From the NCBI GenBank assembly GCA_910584155.1, contig CAJTYG010000007.1, forward strand, positions 72,614 to 136,613: a stretch of DNA of 64,000 nucleotides, written 5' to 3'. Position numbers and translations under genes: made by a program. Shown here in pieces: positions 52,011-60,511 of the stretch; position 1 is the stretch's first letter, and the number at the start of each line of letters is the position of its first letter. The stretch is from an uncultured Christensenella sp. Lineage in GTDB: Bacteria; Bacillota; Clostridia; Christensenellales; CAG-917. The notes under the pieces are model-generated. The model saw only the letters and a list, made by a program, of their open reading frames with translations. It did no database searches and was not told where the DNA came from.

Positions 52011-52562
52011 ATGAGCGATTTAGACAAAAATGACAAGCCTTTAGAGGAAGAGCAAACCAAACCCGTCAAGTCGGGCGGAAAAATCAGAATGAATTTCGGC
52101 GTTGTGAAGACCGTCATTCTGGCAGTCATACTTGCAGGCGTGCTTGCGGTGTTCGGCTTGGATATAGCCATACTTGCGGGCGCCGACGGTATGACAAATA
52201 ATTCGCCTGCGATTCCCGCCGTGTCTATGGTCGCAGGGCTGATAGTCGGCATAGGCTGCGTGCTGCTTTTGACAAACAGCTATTATTCCTTTAAGGAAAA
52301 TGCGTTTGTGATGATGCTTGGCATATTCGGCGACAAGATCAGATATGAGGATATTTTGCTTGTGAAGCAGGATATTGTCACAAGCGAGCTGTACCTCATT
52401 GTCAACGACGTGACCAAGGGCGTGCAGGACTCGCAGATAGCTCTCAAAATCAATATATCCGCAAATAAAACGGCGGCGTTTCTTAAGGAGCTGAGAGCGC
52501 ATATTCCGTCTGTGACGGTGGAGCTTTTTACAAAGCCAAAAAAGAAAAAGAAGCAGGACTAA
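52011..52562 (+). CDS. Two-helix membrane protein with PH-like C-terminal domain
   Basis: A 183-aa protein: charged N-terminus, two membrane helices (~35-60 and ~68-88), then a ~95-residue domain (SYYSFKENAFVMMLGIF, IRYEDILLVKQD) that looks like a bacterial PH domain by pattern, ending in a Lys-rich tail. It starts three bases after the upstream stop, so it belongs to the same operon. Function unknown. Confidence 0.68.
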   Translation: MSDLDKNDKPLEEEQTKPVKSGGKIRMNFGVVKTVILAVILAGVLAVFGLDIAILAGADGMTNNSPAIPAVSMVAGLIVGIGCVLLLTNSYYSFKENAFVMMLGIFGDKIRYEDILLVKQDIVTSELYLIVNDVTKGVQDSQIALKINISANKTAAFLKELRAHIPSVTVELFTKPKKKKKQD

Positions 52563-52651
52563 ACGTAGACGTTGTTTGATAGCAAAAACGGAGTTGAGGC
52601 GTTTAGAATAAACAAATCGGCTCCTTTTTAAAAATAGTAATAAGAGGTCGT

Positions 52652-54838
52652 ATGGTAAAAATCGTTGATAAAGAAATGTATTATTATGACGGCAGGCTGA
52701 TAGATTCTAACGAGCTTGCCTCGCTTAATGTCGCCGCAAACGACGGCACTGTTGCAGGCGAAATATTGCTTGCGCACAATACGTTGGGAAATCCCCAAAA
52801 GCTCAAAATCAGATTTGACGCTATGGCGTCGCACGACATCACGTATGTTGGAATAATACAGTCGGCAAGGGCAAGCGGGCTTGAGGAATTTCCTTTGCCA
52901 TACGTGCTTACAAATTGCCACAATTCGCTGTGCGCAGTGGGCGGCACGATAAACGAGGACGACCACGTATTCGGCTTGTCCGCCGCAAAAAAGTACGGCG
53001 GAATATACGTGCCTGCAAACGTGGCCGTCATACACAGCTATATGAGAGAGAGGTTTGCGGGCTGCAAAAAAATGCTGCTTGGCAGCGACAGCCATACGAG
53101 ATACGGCGCACTCGGCACTCTTGCGATAGGCGAGGGCGGACCGGAGCTTGTAAAACAACTGCTCAAACGCACTTATGACATCGATTATCCACGTATCATC
53201 GCCGTACATCTTTCGGGCAGCGTGCGCAAGGGCGTAGGTCCGCAGGACGTTGCGCTTGCGCTGATAGGCGCAGTGTTCAAAAGCGGCTTTGTAAAAAACG
53301 CCGTGCTTGAATTTGTAGGCGACGGCATAGACGGGCTTTCTGTGGAATATCGCAACGGCATAGACGTTATGACTACCGAAAGCGCTTGTTTAAGCTCCGT
53401 ATGGTGCACGGACGGCAAGGTAAAAGAGTATCTTGCAAGCTACGGAAGAGAGGACGATTATATGCCGCTGTCACCGCAAAACGGCGCAAAATACGACGGC
53501 GCAATATTTATTGATTTAAACAAGGTCGAGCCTATGATAGCGCTGCCGTTTCACCCGTCAAACGTTTATAAGCTTGCAGATGTCATCGCAAATCCATACG
53601 AGATACTGTCTGAGGCGGAAAAAGCGGGCAACGAGCTGCTTGGCACGGATAATTTTAAGCTTACGGATAAGATAAAGGACGGAAAAATATGCGTGTCACA
53701 GGGCATTATCGCAGGCTGCGCAGGCGGAATTTACGACAATATTATGTGTGCGGCAAATATTCTCAAGGGTAAATCTGTGGGCAACGGTGCGTTTAGCCTC
53801 AGCATATATCCTGCATCTCAAGCTACCAATATCGCCCTTGCAAAAAACGGTGCGCTTGCAAGTCTGCTCGCAAGCGGAGCCGTGATAAAGCCATGTTTTT
53901 GCGGTCCTTGCTTCGGAGCAGGCGACGTGCCATGTAACAACGGGTTGAGTATACGCCATACTACCCGCAATTTTGAAAGACGTGAGGGCTCAAAGCCGTC
54001 CGATGGACAGATAGCGTCTGTTGCGCTTATGGACGCACGCTCTATCGCCGCAACTGCCGCAAACGGCGGGGTGCTAACAAGTGCGCTCGGCTATGATTAT
54101 GACGACGGCTTCGATGCGTTTGAATTTGTGCCGTCCGTGTACGACGCACGCATTTATGACGGATACGGAAAAGCCGACAAGAGTGCGGAACTCGTCTATG
54201 GACCTAATATCACTGATATTCCTGCGCTGTCGCCTCTTAAAGATAATCTTGCAATAAAGGTGTGCAGTGTGATAAACGACAGCGTTACCACTACGGACGA
54301 GCTCATTCCGTCGGGCGAAACGTCGTCATACAGAAGCAATCCTTTGCGCCTTGCCGAGTTTGCGCTATCCCGCAAGGATCCCTTGTACGTCGCACGCAGC
54401 AAAGCCGTGCGTGACGGCAAGGATAATCTTGACGAAGCGTTGAATTCAGTGGGTTTGAATGTCGAAAACACATCTGTAGGCACCTGCATATTTGCAGTTA
54501 AACCGGGGGACGGCTCCGCAAGAGAGCAGGCGGCAAGCTGCCAGAGGTTTTTGGGCGGCTCGGCAAATATCGCAAGAGAATACGCAACAAAGCGCTATCG
54601 CTCAAACCTGATAAATTGGGGAATGCTGCCTCTTGTTGACGATAGCACCGAATACGAGCTCGGCGACGTTGTCGTCATCAAAAACGTACGAGAGGCAATA
54701 TACAAGGACAAAATCGAAGCTATACTGATAAGAGAAAATAAGCATCAGATTTTGCACTTATCGATAGGCTCGCTTACGGACAGCGAAAGACAAATTTTGC
54801 TTGACGGCTGCCTGATAAACTATTATAAACGCAGTTAA
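52652..54838 (+). CDS. Aconitase-family hydratase, substrate unknown
   Basis: The 728-aa protein follows the aconitase fold: GSDSHTRYGALG near residue 147, the GCAGG segment near 354, and KPCFCGPCFGAG near 420 supplying cluster Cys for a [4Fe-4S] site. A swivel-domain region lies near the end (GSANIAREYA, RSNLINWGMLPL). It differs from AcnA/LeuC in several otherwise constant residues, so it probably acts on another hydroxy acid; such proteins are commonly labelled only hydratase. It has a weak ribosome site (AAGAGGTCG) and is not next to other TCA or leucine genes. Confidence 0.8.
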   Translation: MVKIVDKEMYYYDGRLIDSNELASLNVAANDGTVAGEILLAHNTLGNPQKLKIRFDAMASHDITYVGIIQSARASGLEEFPLPYVLTNCHNSLCAVGGTINEDDHVFGLSAAKKYGGIYVPANVAVIHSYMRERFAGCKKMLLGSDSHTRYGALGTLAIGEGGPELVKQLLKRTYDIDYPRIIAVHLSGSVRKGVGPQDVALALIGAVFKSGFVKNAVLEFVGDGIDGLSVEYRNGIDVMTTESACLSSVWCTDGKVKEYLASYGREDDYMPLSPQNGAKYDGAIFIDLNKVEPMIALPFHPSNVYKLADVIANPYEILSEAEKAGNELLGTDNFKLTDKIKDGKICVSQGIIAGCAGGIYDNIMCAANILKGKSVGNGAFSLSIYPASQATNIALAKNGALASLLASGAVIKPCFCGPCFGAGDVPCNNGLSIRHTTRNFERREGSKPSDGQIASVALMDARSIAATAANGGVLTSALGYDYDDGFDAFEFVPSVYDARIYDGYGKADKSAELVYGPNITDIPALSPLKDNLAIKVCSVINDSVTTTDELIPSGETSSYRSNPLRLAEFALSRKDPLYVARSKAVRDGKDNLDEALNSVGLNVENTSVGTCIFAVKPGDGSAREQAASCQRFLGGSANIAREYATKRYRSNLINWGMLPLVDDSTEYELGDVVVIKNVREAIYKDKIEAILIRENKHQILHLSIGSLTDSERQILLDGCLINYYKRS

Positions 54839-54901
54839 ATTGCACTTTAAGTCACCCGTCGGCATATTCTGTGCCGAGCGAGGTGGGTTATTAAGCTTAA
54901 A

Positions 54902-55939
54902 GTGTATGTCAACTTAGAAAAGATACGCTGCAATTTGCTTCGTATAAAGCGCAGCGTGGGCGTCAAGACGTTTTTTATGGTCAAGGCGGACGCCTACGGG
55001 CACGGACTGTGCGAGGTAGCTCAGGCTGTGGAGGACATTGTGGACGGCTACGGCGTGGCTGTGCTCGAGGAAGGTTTATCTCTTAGAGCCTGCGGCATAA
55101 AAAAGCCCGTTTTGCTTCTGATATGTCCGCCCGACGAGCTTATAGAGGCAATAAATCACGACCTCAGCGTTTGCATAGGGAACGAAACGCAGCTTGCTGC
55201 GCTTGAAAACGCCGTGTTGGACGGAATAATATCCGCAGACCAAGCAAAAATACATATTGCCGTGGATACGGGGATGCACCGCCTCGGCTTTGACGTCGAC
55301 GCAATGGATGTTGTGCTTAAACGACTTTGCAAAATCGGCATAAGCGCAGAGGGCGTGTATTCGCATTTGCGGGTGCGATCCCAAAAGCAGATAAAAGCCT
55401 TTGACAGGGCCTGCGACATCGTAAGAGCATACTGTCCAAATGCTTTGCGGCACATAGCGTCAAGTCATTCGGCAGGCTGTAAAACGCTCAGATACGATGC
55501 CGTCCGAGTGGGGCTGTATGCTTATGAGGGCGCAATGCGCATAGAAAGCAAGGTCATTGCCGTAAGACGTGTTGCGGCAGGCGAATATGTGAGCTACGGC
55601 AGCTTTAAGCTTAGCCGTGATACGAACACTGCGGTCGTTTTCGGCGGCTATGCGGACGGCGTTCAAAGAGAGAATCCGTCGGCGGTGTATATACGTGGGC
55701 GTGAATGTAGGGTGCTCGGCAAAGTCTGTATGGATATGTGCGTTGTGGATTGCGGCGATTTTTTGCCCGATATAGGCGAAAAAGTTGTGCTTTCGGACGC
55801 AGAAAAGATAAAGAGAGTTTCAAAAATGCGCCGAAGTGTGGAATACACTGCGATGACCTGTTGGCATGGGCGCATAGAAAGGATATATGAGTATGACAAA
55901 GGAAGAAGCGAGGTTAGCCTCAAAAAAGGCGATAGCTAA
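54902..55939 (+). CDS. alr: Alanine racemase
   Basis: PLP enzyme making D-alanine for peptidoglycan. The 345-aa protein has the PLP lysine in MVKADAYGHGL (residue ~29), the RLGFD strand, and the catalytic Tyr in YVSYGSF, with the CMDMCVVDC motif of the C-terminal domain. The start is uncertain: GTG 54902 lies 15 bp from GAGGTGG (54880-54886), and a hairpin (CACC with GGTG) may mask that site. It overlaps the next gene by 53 bp. No NdoAI/NdoA pair follows, unlike Bacillus. Confidence 0.9.
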   Translation: MYVNLEKIRCNLLRIKRSVGVKTFFMVKADAYGHGLCEVAQAVEDIVDGYGVAVLEEGLSLRACGIKKPVLLLICPPDELIEAINHDLSVCIGNETQLAALENAVLDGIISADQAKIHIAVDTGMHRLGFDVDAMDVVLKRLCKIGISAEGVYSHLRVRSQKQIKAFDRACDIVRAYCPNALRHIASSHSAGCKTLRYDAVRVGLYAYEGAMRIESKVIAVRRVAAGEYVSYGSFKLSRDTNTAVVFGGYADGVQRENPSAVYIRGRECRVLGKVCMDMCVVDCGDFLPDIGEKVVLSDAEKIKRVSKMRRSVEYTAMTCWHGRIERIYEYDKGRSEVSLKKGDS

Positions 55940-56468
55940 GCTGTCAAGCGAGGATAAGGAGTGGGCAAGCGGCGCAATTTGCGACGCTTTGAGCGGCTTG
56001 AGCGAGTTTTGCAGGGCGCACAGCATATTTGTGTTTTTGGGCACAGATAGCGAGCCTGACACCGAAGAAACCGTAGGGCTTGCGCTTATGCTCGAGCGCA
56101 CCGTCAGCGTGCCGAGGGTGCACGGCAGGGATATGGATGCGATAGTCATTTCGCCTTATACAAATTTCAAGCGCAACAGGTGGAATATCTTAGAGCCTGT
56201 CGGGGGACATAAAACGGACGATATCGACGTTGCGATAATACCTCTCGTCGCCTTTGACGGACTGAAAAGAGTTGGGCACGGCGGCGGCTATTACGACAGA
56301 TTTTTGTCCGCTCACGACTGTATCAAGATAGGCGTTGCGTTTGACTGCCAAAGCGTAGAGGGGCTTTGTGCAGATGATTTTGACATACCTATGGATATCC
56401 TCATCACCGAAAAGCGGATAATTACACGCAGCGGTGAAGTATCCAACGTTTTCGGAGAAAAGCTATGA
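55887..56468 (+). CDS. 5-Formyltetrahydrofolate cyclo-ligase
   Basis: Converts 5-formyl-THF to 5,10-methenyl-THF with ATP. The 193-aa protein has TKEEARLASKKAI at its start, the SVPRVHG segment and the ATP-site motif VGHGGGYYDRFL (residue ~132). Two ATGs (55887, 55893) are possible; AAGGA lies upstream of both, better spaced for the second. It overlaps rsmD-coaD by an ATGA. Confidence 0.9.
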   Translation: MSMTKEEARLASKKAIAKLSSEDKEWASGAICDALSGLSEFCRAHSIFVFLGTDSEPDTEETVGLALMLERTVSVPRVHGRDMDAIVISPYTNFKRNRWNILEPVGGHKTDDIDVAIIPLVAFDGLKRVGHGGGYYDRFLSAHDCIKIGVAFDCQSVEGLCADDFDIPMDILITEKRIITRSGEVSNVFGEKL

Positions 56469-57484
56469 GAATTGTAGCGGGAAGATACAAGGGCAAAAAC
56501 CTCATTTCGCCAAAGGGCGAGGACGTGCGCCCTACAACTACACGTATAAAGGAAACGCTGTTTAACATCCTTCAGTGCGACGTGCCGTCCGCAAGGGTGC
56601 TCGACCTGTTTGCAGGCAGCGGCTCGCTTGGCATAGAGTGCATATCGAGAGGGGCGGAGCACGTCACCTTTGTCGACAAAAGCAGAGACAGCATTGCGCT
56701 CATACGTGAAAATTTAAAGGGCATTGACGGCTATTATTCCGTGATAAACAGCGATTTCATGGCTGCGCTTAACGGGGCGGCATACAACGGCATAAAATAC
56801 GACCTCATCTTTTTGGATCCGCCGTATGCGAGTGGACTCGCCGAGCTTGCCATTGACAAAATCTTTGAGTTTGATTTGCTTTCGCAATACGGCATAATCG
56901 TGTTTGAACACGGCAGCGAAAAGACTTATACGCTCACCGCAGACGGATATAAGCAGCGCACCAAAAGGATGGGCACCGTCACCGCCGAGTTTATTACACG
57001 CAAGCATATTGCGCTTATGACGGGCAGCTTCGATCCGTTTACGAGAGGGCACGAAGCCGTGCTTGACGAGGCGCTTTGCCGCTTTGACGAGGTGGTGGTC
57101 GCATGCCTTATAAACGAGGATAAAAAATATACGTTTACAAACGCTCAACGGCTTGCGCTTGTCGAGGCTGTGTGCAGAACAAAAAAGGGCGCAAGAGCTG
57201 TATTTTCGGACAAGTTTGCCGTGGAAGTTGCAAAAGAGGTGGGCGCATGTGCGCTCGTAAGAGGGATAAGAGACAATGATGACGTCGAGTATGAAAACGA
57301 AATGGCAAAATACAACAAAGAGCACGGCTATGACACCGTATTCATTCAGCCCGATTTTTACGGCGAAATAAGCTCGACAAAGGTCAAAGAGCAGCTAAAG
57401 AGCGGCGATTTTTCGTCAATTCCGCCAATAACGGTGGCTTTAATGTCGTCGGAGGAATATCAAAAACGGCTTTGCGGGGCGTAA
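56465..57484 (+). CDS. rsmD-coaD: Fusion protein: 16S rRNA m2G966 methyltransferase (RsmD) + phosphopantetheine adenylyltransferase (CoaD)
   Basis: One 339-aa frame joins two enzymes usually encoded by neighbouring genes. Residues 1-~178 are RsmD: RIVAGRYKG, RPTTTRIKETLFNIL, the SAM loop LDLFAGSGSLGIE, and DPPY at 118-121. Residues ~181-339 are CoaD: MTGSFDPFTRGHEAVL (TRGH at 193-196 in place of the usual TNGH), VVACLINEDKKYTF, ALVRGIRDNDDVEYE and ISSTKVKEQL. No stop or start separates them; the junction is IT-RKHIALMTGSF. CoaD makes dephospho-CoA and RsmD methylates 16S rRNA. The frame appears intact, so both activities may be real. Confidence 0.88.
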   Translation: MRIVAGRYKGKNLISPKGEDVRPTTTRIKETLFNILQCDVPSARVLDLFAGSGSLGIECISRGAEHVTFVDKSRDSIALIRENLKGIDGYYSVINSDFMAALNGAAYNGIKYDLIFLDPPYASGLAELAIDKIFEFDLLSQYGIIVFEHGSEKTYTLTADGYKQRTKRMGTVTAEFITRKHIALMTGSFDPFTRGHEAVLDEALCRFDEVVVACLINEDKKYTFTNAQRLALVEAVCRTKKGARAVFSDKFAVEVAKEVGACALVRGIRDNDDVEYENEMAKYNKEHGYDTVFIQPDFYGEISSTKVKEQLKSGDFSSIPPITVALMSSEEYQKRLCGA

Positions 57485-57520
57485 TGGTCAGCAGTAAAGT
57501 TTAGCACGCTAAAAAATGTC

Positions 57521-57549
57521 TTGATATACGCAGAAAAATGAAATATAAT
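57521..57549 (+). promoter_or_regulatory. Sigma-A promoter of the coiled-coil gene
   Basis: -35 TTGATA (57521-57526), 17-bp spacer, -10 TATAAT (57544-57549); AAAGGGAG follows before ATG 57573. Confidence 0.82.
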
Positions 57550-57572
57550 TGTACCAAAGGGAGATAAATACT

Positions 57573-58043
57573 ATGGAAAATATCGAAATGCTCATCGGCG
57601 AGCTTGAAAGTGAAATACTAAAGGCAAAAAGAGCTACGTTCAGCACCACCGACGTTGTGGTGAACAGAGCCGTTATGTTGGACCTACTGTCACGCATAAG
57701 AGACAGCTTGCCAAATTCCATCAAAGAGGCAAACGGAATTTGTCAGAAGCGTGACGAGATAATCGCACAGGCAAACGCCTACACTGCGGAAGCGAGCAAA
57801 TATGCGCAGGATATTATGGACAAGGCGGAGGAAGACGCAAAAAAGCTTGTGGAACAAAACGAGATTGTCCGCCGTGCGCAGGAATCCGCACAGGAAATGC
57901 AGCAGGAAGCGGCAGGGCACTATCAAAAAATGGACTACGACGCACGTGTGCTCGCCTTTGATTTGCTCAACGACGTAGAAAAGACTATGCGCAGTGTGCT
58001 CAAGCAGATAAACGACCGTAAAAATAAGCTTGTAAACGACTGA
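57573..58043 (+). CDS. Coiled-coil protein, conserved hypothetical
   Basis: A 156-aa, almost wholly helical protein (Ala/Glu/Lys/Gln-rich, residues ~60-150 a long coiled coil), resembling the peripheral stalk b-subunit of ATP synthase or DivIVA-like proteins in composition but without a membrane helix. Clostridia carry such proteins next to coaD/rsmD, so a cell-division or envelope role is plausible but unproven. ATG 57573 is chosen because AAAGGGAG precedes it. Confidence 0.72.
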   Translation: MENIEMLIGELESEILKAKRATFSTTDVVVNRAVMLDLLSRIRDSLPNSIKEANGICQKRDEIIAQANAYTAEASKYAQDIMDKAEEDAKKLVEQNEIVRRAQESAQEMQQEAAGHYQKMDYDARVLAFDLLNDVEKTMRSVLKQINDRKNKLVND

Positions 58044-58091
58044 TGACCGCAATGAAATTGCATTTAGCATGATGAAATTTCAGCGAGGTTT

Positions 58092-58120
58092 AAACGGAAT
58101 TGCATTTGCAATTCCGTTTT
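58092..58120 (+). terminator. Terminator after the coiled-coil gene
   Basis: AAACGGAATTGCA and TGCAATTCCGTTT around a short T loop, followed by T's. Confidence 0.85.
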
Positions 58121-58200
58121 GTGTAAGATGTCGCATCCGAGCAAGATTTATCTTGCGTTTGTTGCTTGCAACAAACAGGTTCAAGCCCGATGATGAAAGA

Positions 58201-58224
58201 AAAGCACCGATAAATCGGTGCTTT
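58201..58224 (-). terminator. Terminator of tRNA-Leu(GAG)
   Basis: AAAGCACCGA and TCGGTGCTTT around a four-base loop; on the minus strand TCTTTC follows. Confidence 0.75.
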
Positions 58225-58307
58225 GGTGCGGTCACCGGGACTTGAACCCGGATGTCATGGACATACGCCCCTCAAACGTACGCGTCTGCCAGTTCCGCCA
58301 TGACCGC
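58224..58307 (-). tRNA. tRNA-Leu (anticodon GAG)
   Basis: An 84-nt class II tRNA with acceptor arms GCGGTCA/TGACCGC, encoded CCA, a variable arm with stem, T-loop GGTTCAAGTCC, and anticodon stem TACGT/GCGTA around TTGAGGG, giving anticodon GAG (codons CUC/CUU). Confidence 0.94.
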
Positions 58308-58321
58308 TTGACAGTAGTGAC

Positions 58322-58350
58322 ATTATATGATTTTCAGCCGACATTGTCAA
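58322..58350 (-). promoter_or_regulatory. Promoter of tRNA-Leu(GAG)
   Basis: On the minus strand, -35 TTGACA (58350-58345), 17-bp spacer, -10 TATAAT (58327-58322), 14 bp before the tRNA. Confidence 0.85.
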
Positions 58351-58423
58351 GAAATTTTAATAACAATAATGTAATTTTGTCAATAAAATGTCACTGCGCA
58401 AAAATTTGACATATTTTATAGTT

Positions 58424-58618
58424 ATGAGCAAGGATGAAAAAGTTTACATTGCAAACGAATTTGCAAAAAATGTTGAAAGCATGTGTGCGCTTGACAGCAA
58501 TATTGCGGCAATGCTCACTGCGCAGCTGCTTGCAGAGGGCAAAAGCAAGTGTGAATTGCAAAATATTTGCCACTTTTTGCAGCTGCTTACAACTGCTTTA
58601 AGAACATATATGCTTTAA
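58424..58618 (+). CDS. Small hypothetical protein
   Basis: A 64-aa helical product with two Cys and no recognisable family. No ribosome site is visible before ATG 58424 or the in-frame ATG at 58388. The composition is protein-like, so it is kept with low confidence. Confidence 0.4.
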   Translation: MSKDEKVYIANEFAKNVESMCALDSNIAAMLTAQLLAEGKSKCELQNICHFLQLLTTALRTYML

Positions 58619-58714
58619 CAAGCATTTTACAATGCGCTTTTTATATAATAAAGTATCGTTTTAGTCACAATTTCAATCTTGACACAGTTTAACCATATGC
58701 AGCGAAAAAAGCTA

Positions 58715-58743
58715 TTGCAAAGCGACACATTGTTTGATATAAT
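58715..58743 (+). promoter_or_regulatory. Promoter of the EAL-like gene
   Basis: -35 TTGCAA (58715-58720), 17-bp spacer, -10 TATAAT (58738-58743), 37 bp before ATG 58781; GGAAATAGGGG precedes the ATG. Confidence 0.75.
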
Positions 58744-58780
58744 GATAAATGTGTAAATGTAAATAGGAAATAGGGGAACT

Positions 58781-60469
58781 ATGAGATCTGTTACATATGC
58801 AAAAAGGACAGAATACAAACCTATTGACATACTTTTTCGTGGTGCGGTGGACGCAAAGTCCAAAACAGGGAAGGTAGTTTTTGTCGATGCGGTCGAGGTT
58901 TTAAACGACAGATATCTTGGGCGCATGTATGCGTCAAACTATTTTGCCGTTGCCGAAAATACCGTGCGCATAAACGAACTTATCCTCGTTGCGATCGAGG
59001 AGCTTAAAAACTATCATCTCGTTATGCGTGAAAATTTTTACATTCCCGAAAAGACCGTTTACTGCATGCCCGTATCCACCCGTTTTTTGGATGATGAGGA
59101 CGATTTCAAGCTTTTGCTTTCGACATTAAAGGACAACGATTACAAAAAGGGCAGCATAATACTGTCCTTTTTCGGCGTAAGCTTTGACAGGCTTTCCGCC
59201 GATGCGCAAAAGCGTTATACCCGTTTACGCAGAGCGGGCTATAAGACTGCGGTTTCACAGTTTGGCGAGGACTACAATTCGATAGATATATTTGCAGGCG
59301 TTGCGTTTGACTATCTGCGTTGCGAGGCGAGCTATTTTGACGCTACAGCGGGCAAAAAGAAACTGCTTGCTATGCTTGTGCGCTTTTGCAATGCAAACAA
59401 GATAGGTCTTGTTATGGACGGCGTTGACAGCCCTGCGCAGTATGCACGTTTTAAGCGTGCGGGCGTAAAAATCGTGACGGGCAATGCGGTGTCGAAGCTG
59501 TCGCAGTGGGTGACAAACAGCTTTTTAGGTTTGCCAGAGCTTGACAAGGAAAAGAAGATTGCTTATATGGCAAAGCTGCAAAAGGAGCTTGACGCAAACG
59601 AGCGTGCCGAAAATGCGGAATTTGAAAAGCTCCGCAAGCTTGCGCTTGACAAGGCAAAGACGACCGCCGTTGAGCAGATAATGCCGTCAAATCCACGTCC
59701 GCAGCTTGAAAAATCGCCGTATCGGATAAGGCTTGAAAGGCAAAAGCAGCTTGCGAGCGAATGTGCGATCGCAAGGCTGAAGGCAATTAAAATGCTTGCC
59801 GAGGAGCGAGGCGACGACGAGGAAGAATTACTTTATAAAATAAACGAGCACGAAAATGCGGACATAAACGAAGCCGCCGAAGCGGAGCAACCCGAACAGC
59901 AGCCCGTCATACGCACCGACGTCAACGGAAACGCTTACGTTACAAAGGGCGAGAGCGGCGTGCCTGCACCGGCGAAGCCGCAGAATACCCAAAAGAAGAC
60001 GGTCACTGCAGATTTAAATGCAGAGGCAAGGTTGCTTGACGAATACCGTACGGACGGCTTATTTGACGAGCTTGGCAGCGGCGAGGGCTTCAGAGGCTTT
60101 GGCGTGTCTATGCACATTGAGACCGATGAGGACGACGCACCGCCGCTTGTAGGCAGTTACAACGAAAACGGACAGTGGGTAGACAGCGACGGCAACGTTT
60201 TTGACGGCTACTTTGACGAGAACGGCAAGTGGATCGAATATGAGAAGCTCGATCTTGCGACAGAGGGACACTACAACGAATACGGTCAGTGGGTGGACGC
60301 AGAGGGCGTTGTCTATGACGGTTATTTTGACGAGGAAGGCAAGTGGATAGACTACACCTTTGCCGACCAAAACGGCGAAACCGTCGACAACGGATACTTT
60401 GATACGAAGATAGGCAAATGGGTGGCGTTTGGCTACTTTGACGGCAAAGGCGCATACCACCGTTTTTAA
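58781..60469 (+). CDS. Degenerate EAL-like domain protein with C-terminal YFDENGKW repeats
   Basis: Residues ~1-265 follow the layout of a c-di-GMP phosphodiesterase EAL domain: YKPIDILF then a LGRMYASNYFAVAENT segment, DYLRCEASYFD, and VMDGVDSPAQYARFKRAGVKIVTGNAVSK in place of the usual AEGVE...QG. The catalytic EAL triplet and the metal-binding Glu are absent or replaced, so it should bind c-di-GMP at most, not cleave it. Residues ~265-350 are helical, ~355-450 low-complexity, and ~455-562 hold three repeats containing GxYNExGQWVD or YFDExGKW. No signal peptide. A c-di-GMP receptor linked to surface proteins encoded next is inference. Confidence 0.7.
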   Translation: MRSVTYAKRTEYKPIDILFRGAVDAKSKTGKVVFVDAVEVLNDRYLGRMYASNYFAVAENTVRINELILVAIEELKNYHLVMRENFYIPEKTVYCMPVSTRFLDDEDDFKLLLSTLKDNDYKKGSIILSFFGVSFDRLSADAQKRYTRLRRAGYKTAVSQFGEDYNSIDIFAGVAFDYLRCEASYFDATAGKKKLLAMLVRFCNANKIGLVMDGVDSPAQYARFKRAGVKIVTGNAVSKLSQWVTNSFLGLPELDKEKKIAYMAKLQKELDANERAENAEFEKLRKLALDKAKTTAVEQIMPSNPRPQLEKSPYRIRLERQKQLASECAIARLKAIKMLAEERGDDEEELLYKINEHENADINEAAEAEQPEQQPVIRTDVNGNAYVTKGESGVPAPAKPQNTQKKTVTADLNAEARLLDEYRTDGLFDELGSGEGFRGFGVSMHIETDEDDAPPLVGSYNENGQWVDSDGNVFDGYFDENGKWIEYEKLDLATEGHYNEYGQWVDAEGVVYDGYFDEEGKWIDYTFADQNGETVDNGYFDTKIGKWVAFGYFDGKGAYHRF

Positions 60470-60511
60470 GAATATAAAAGCATATATTATATCAATATAT
60501 AGGACAACTTT

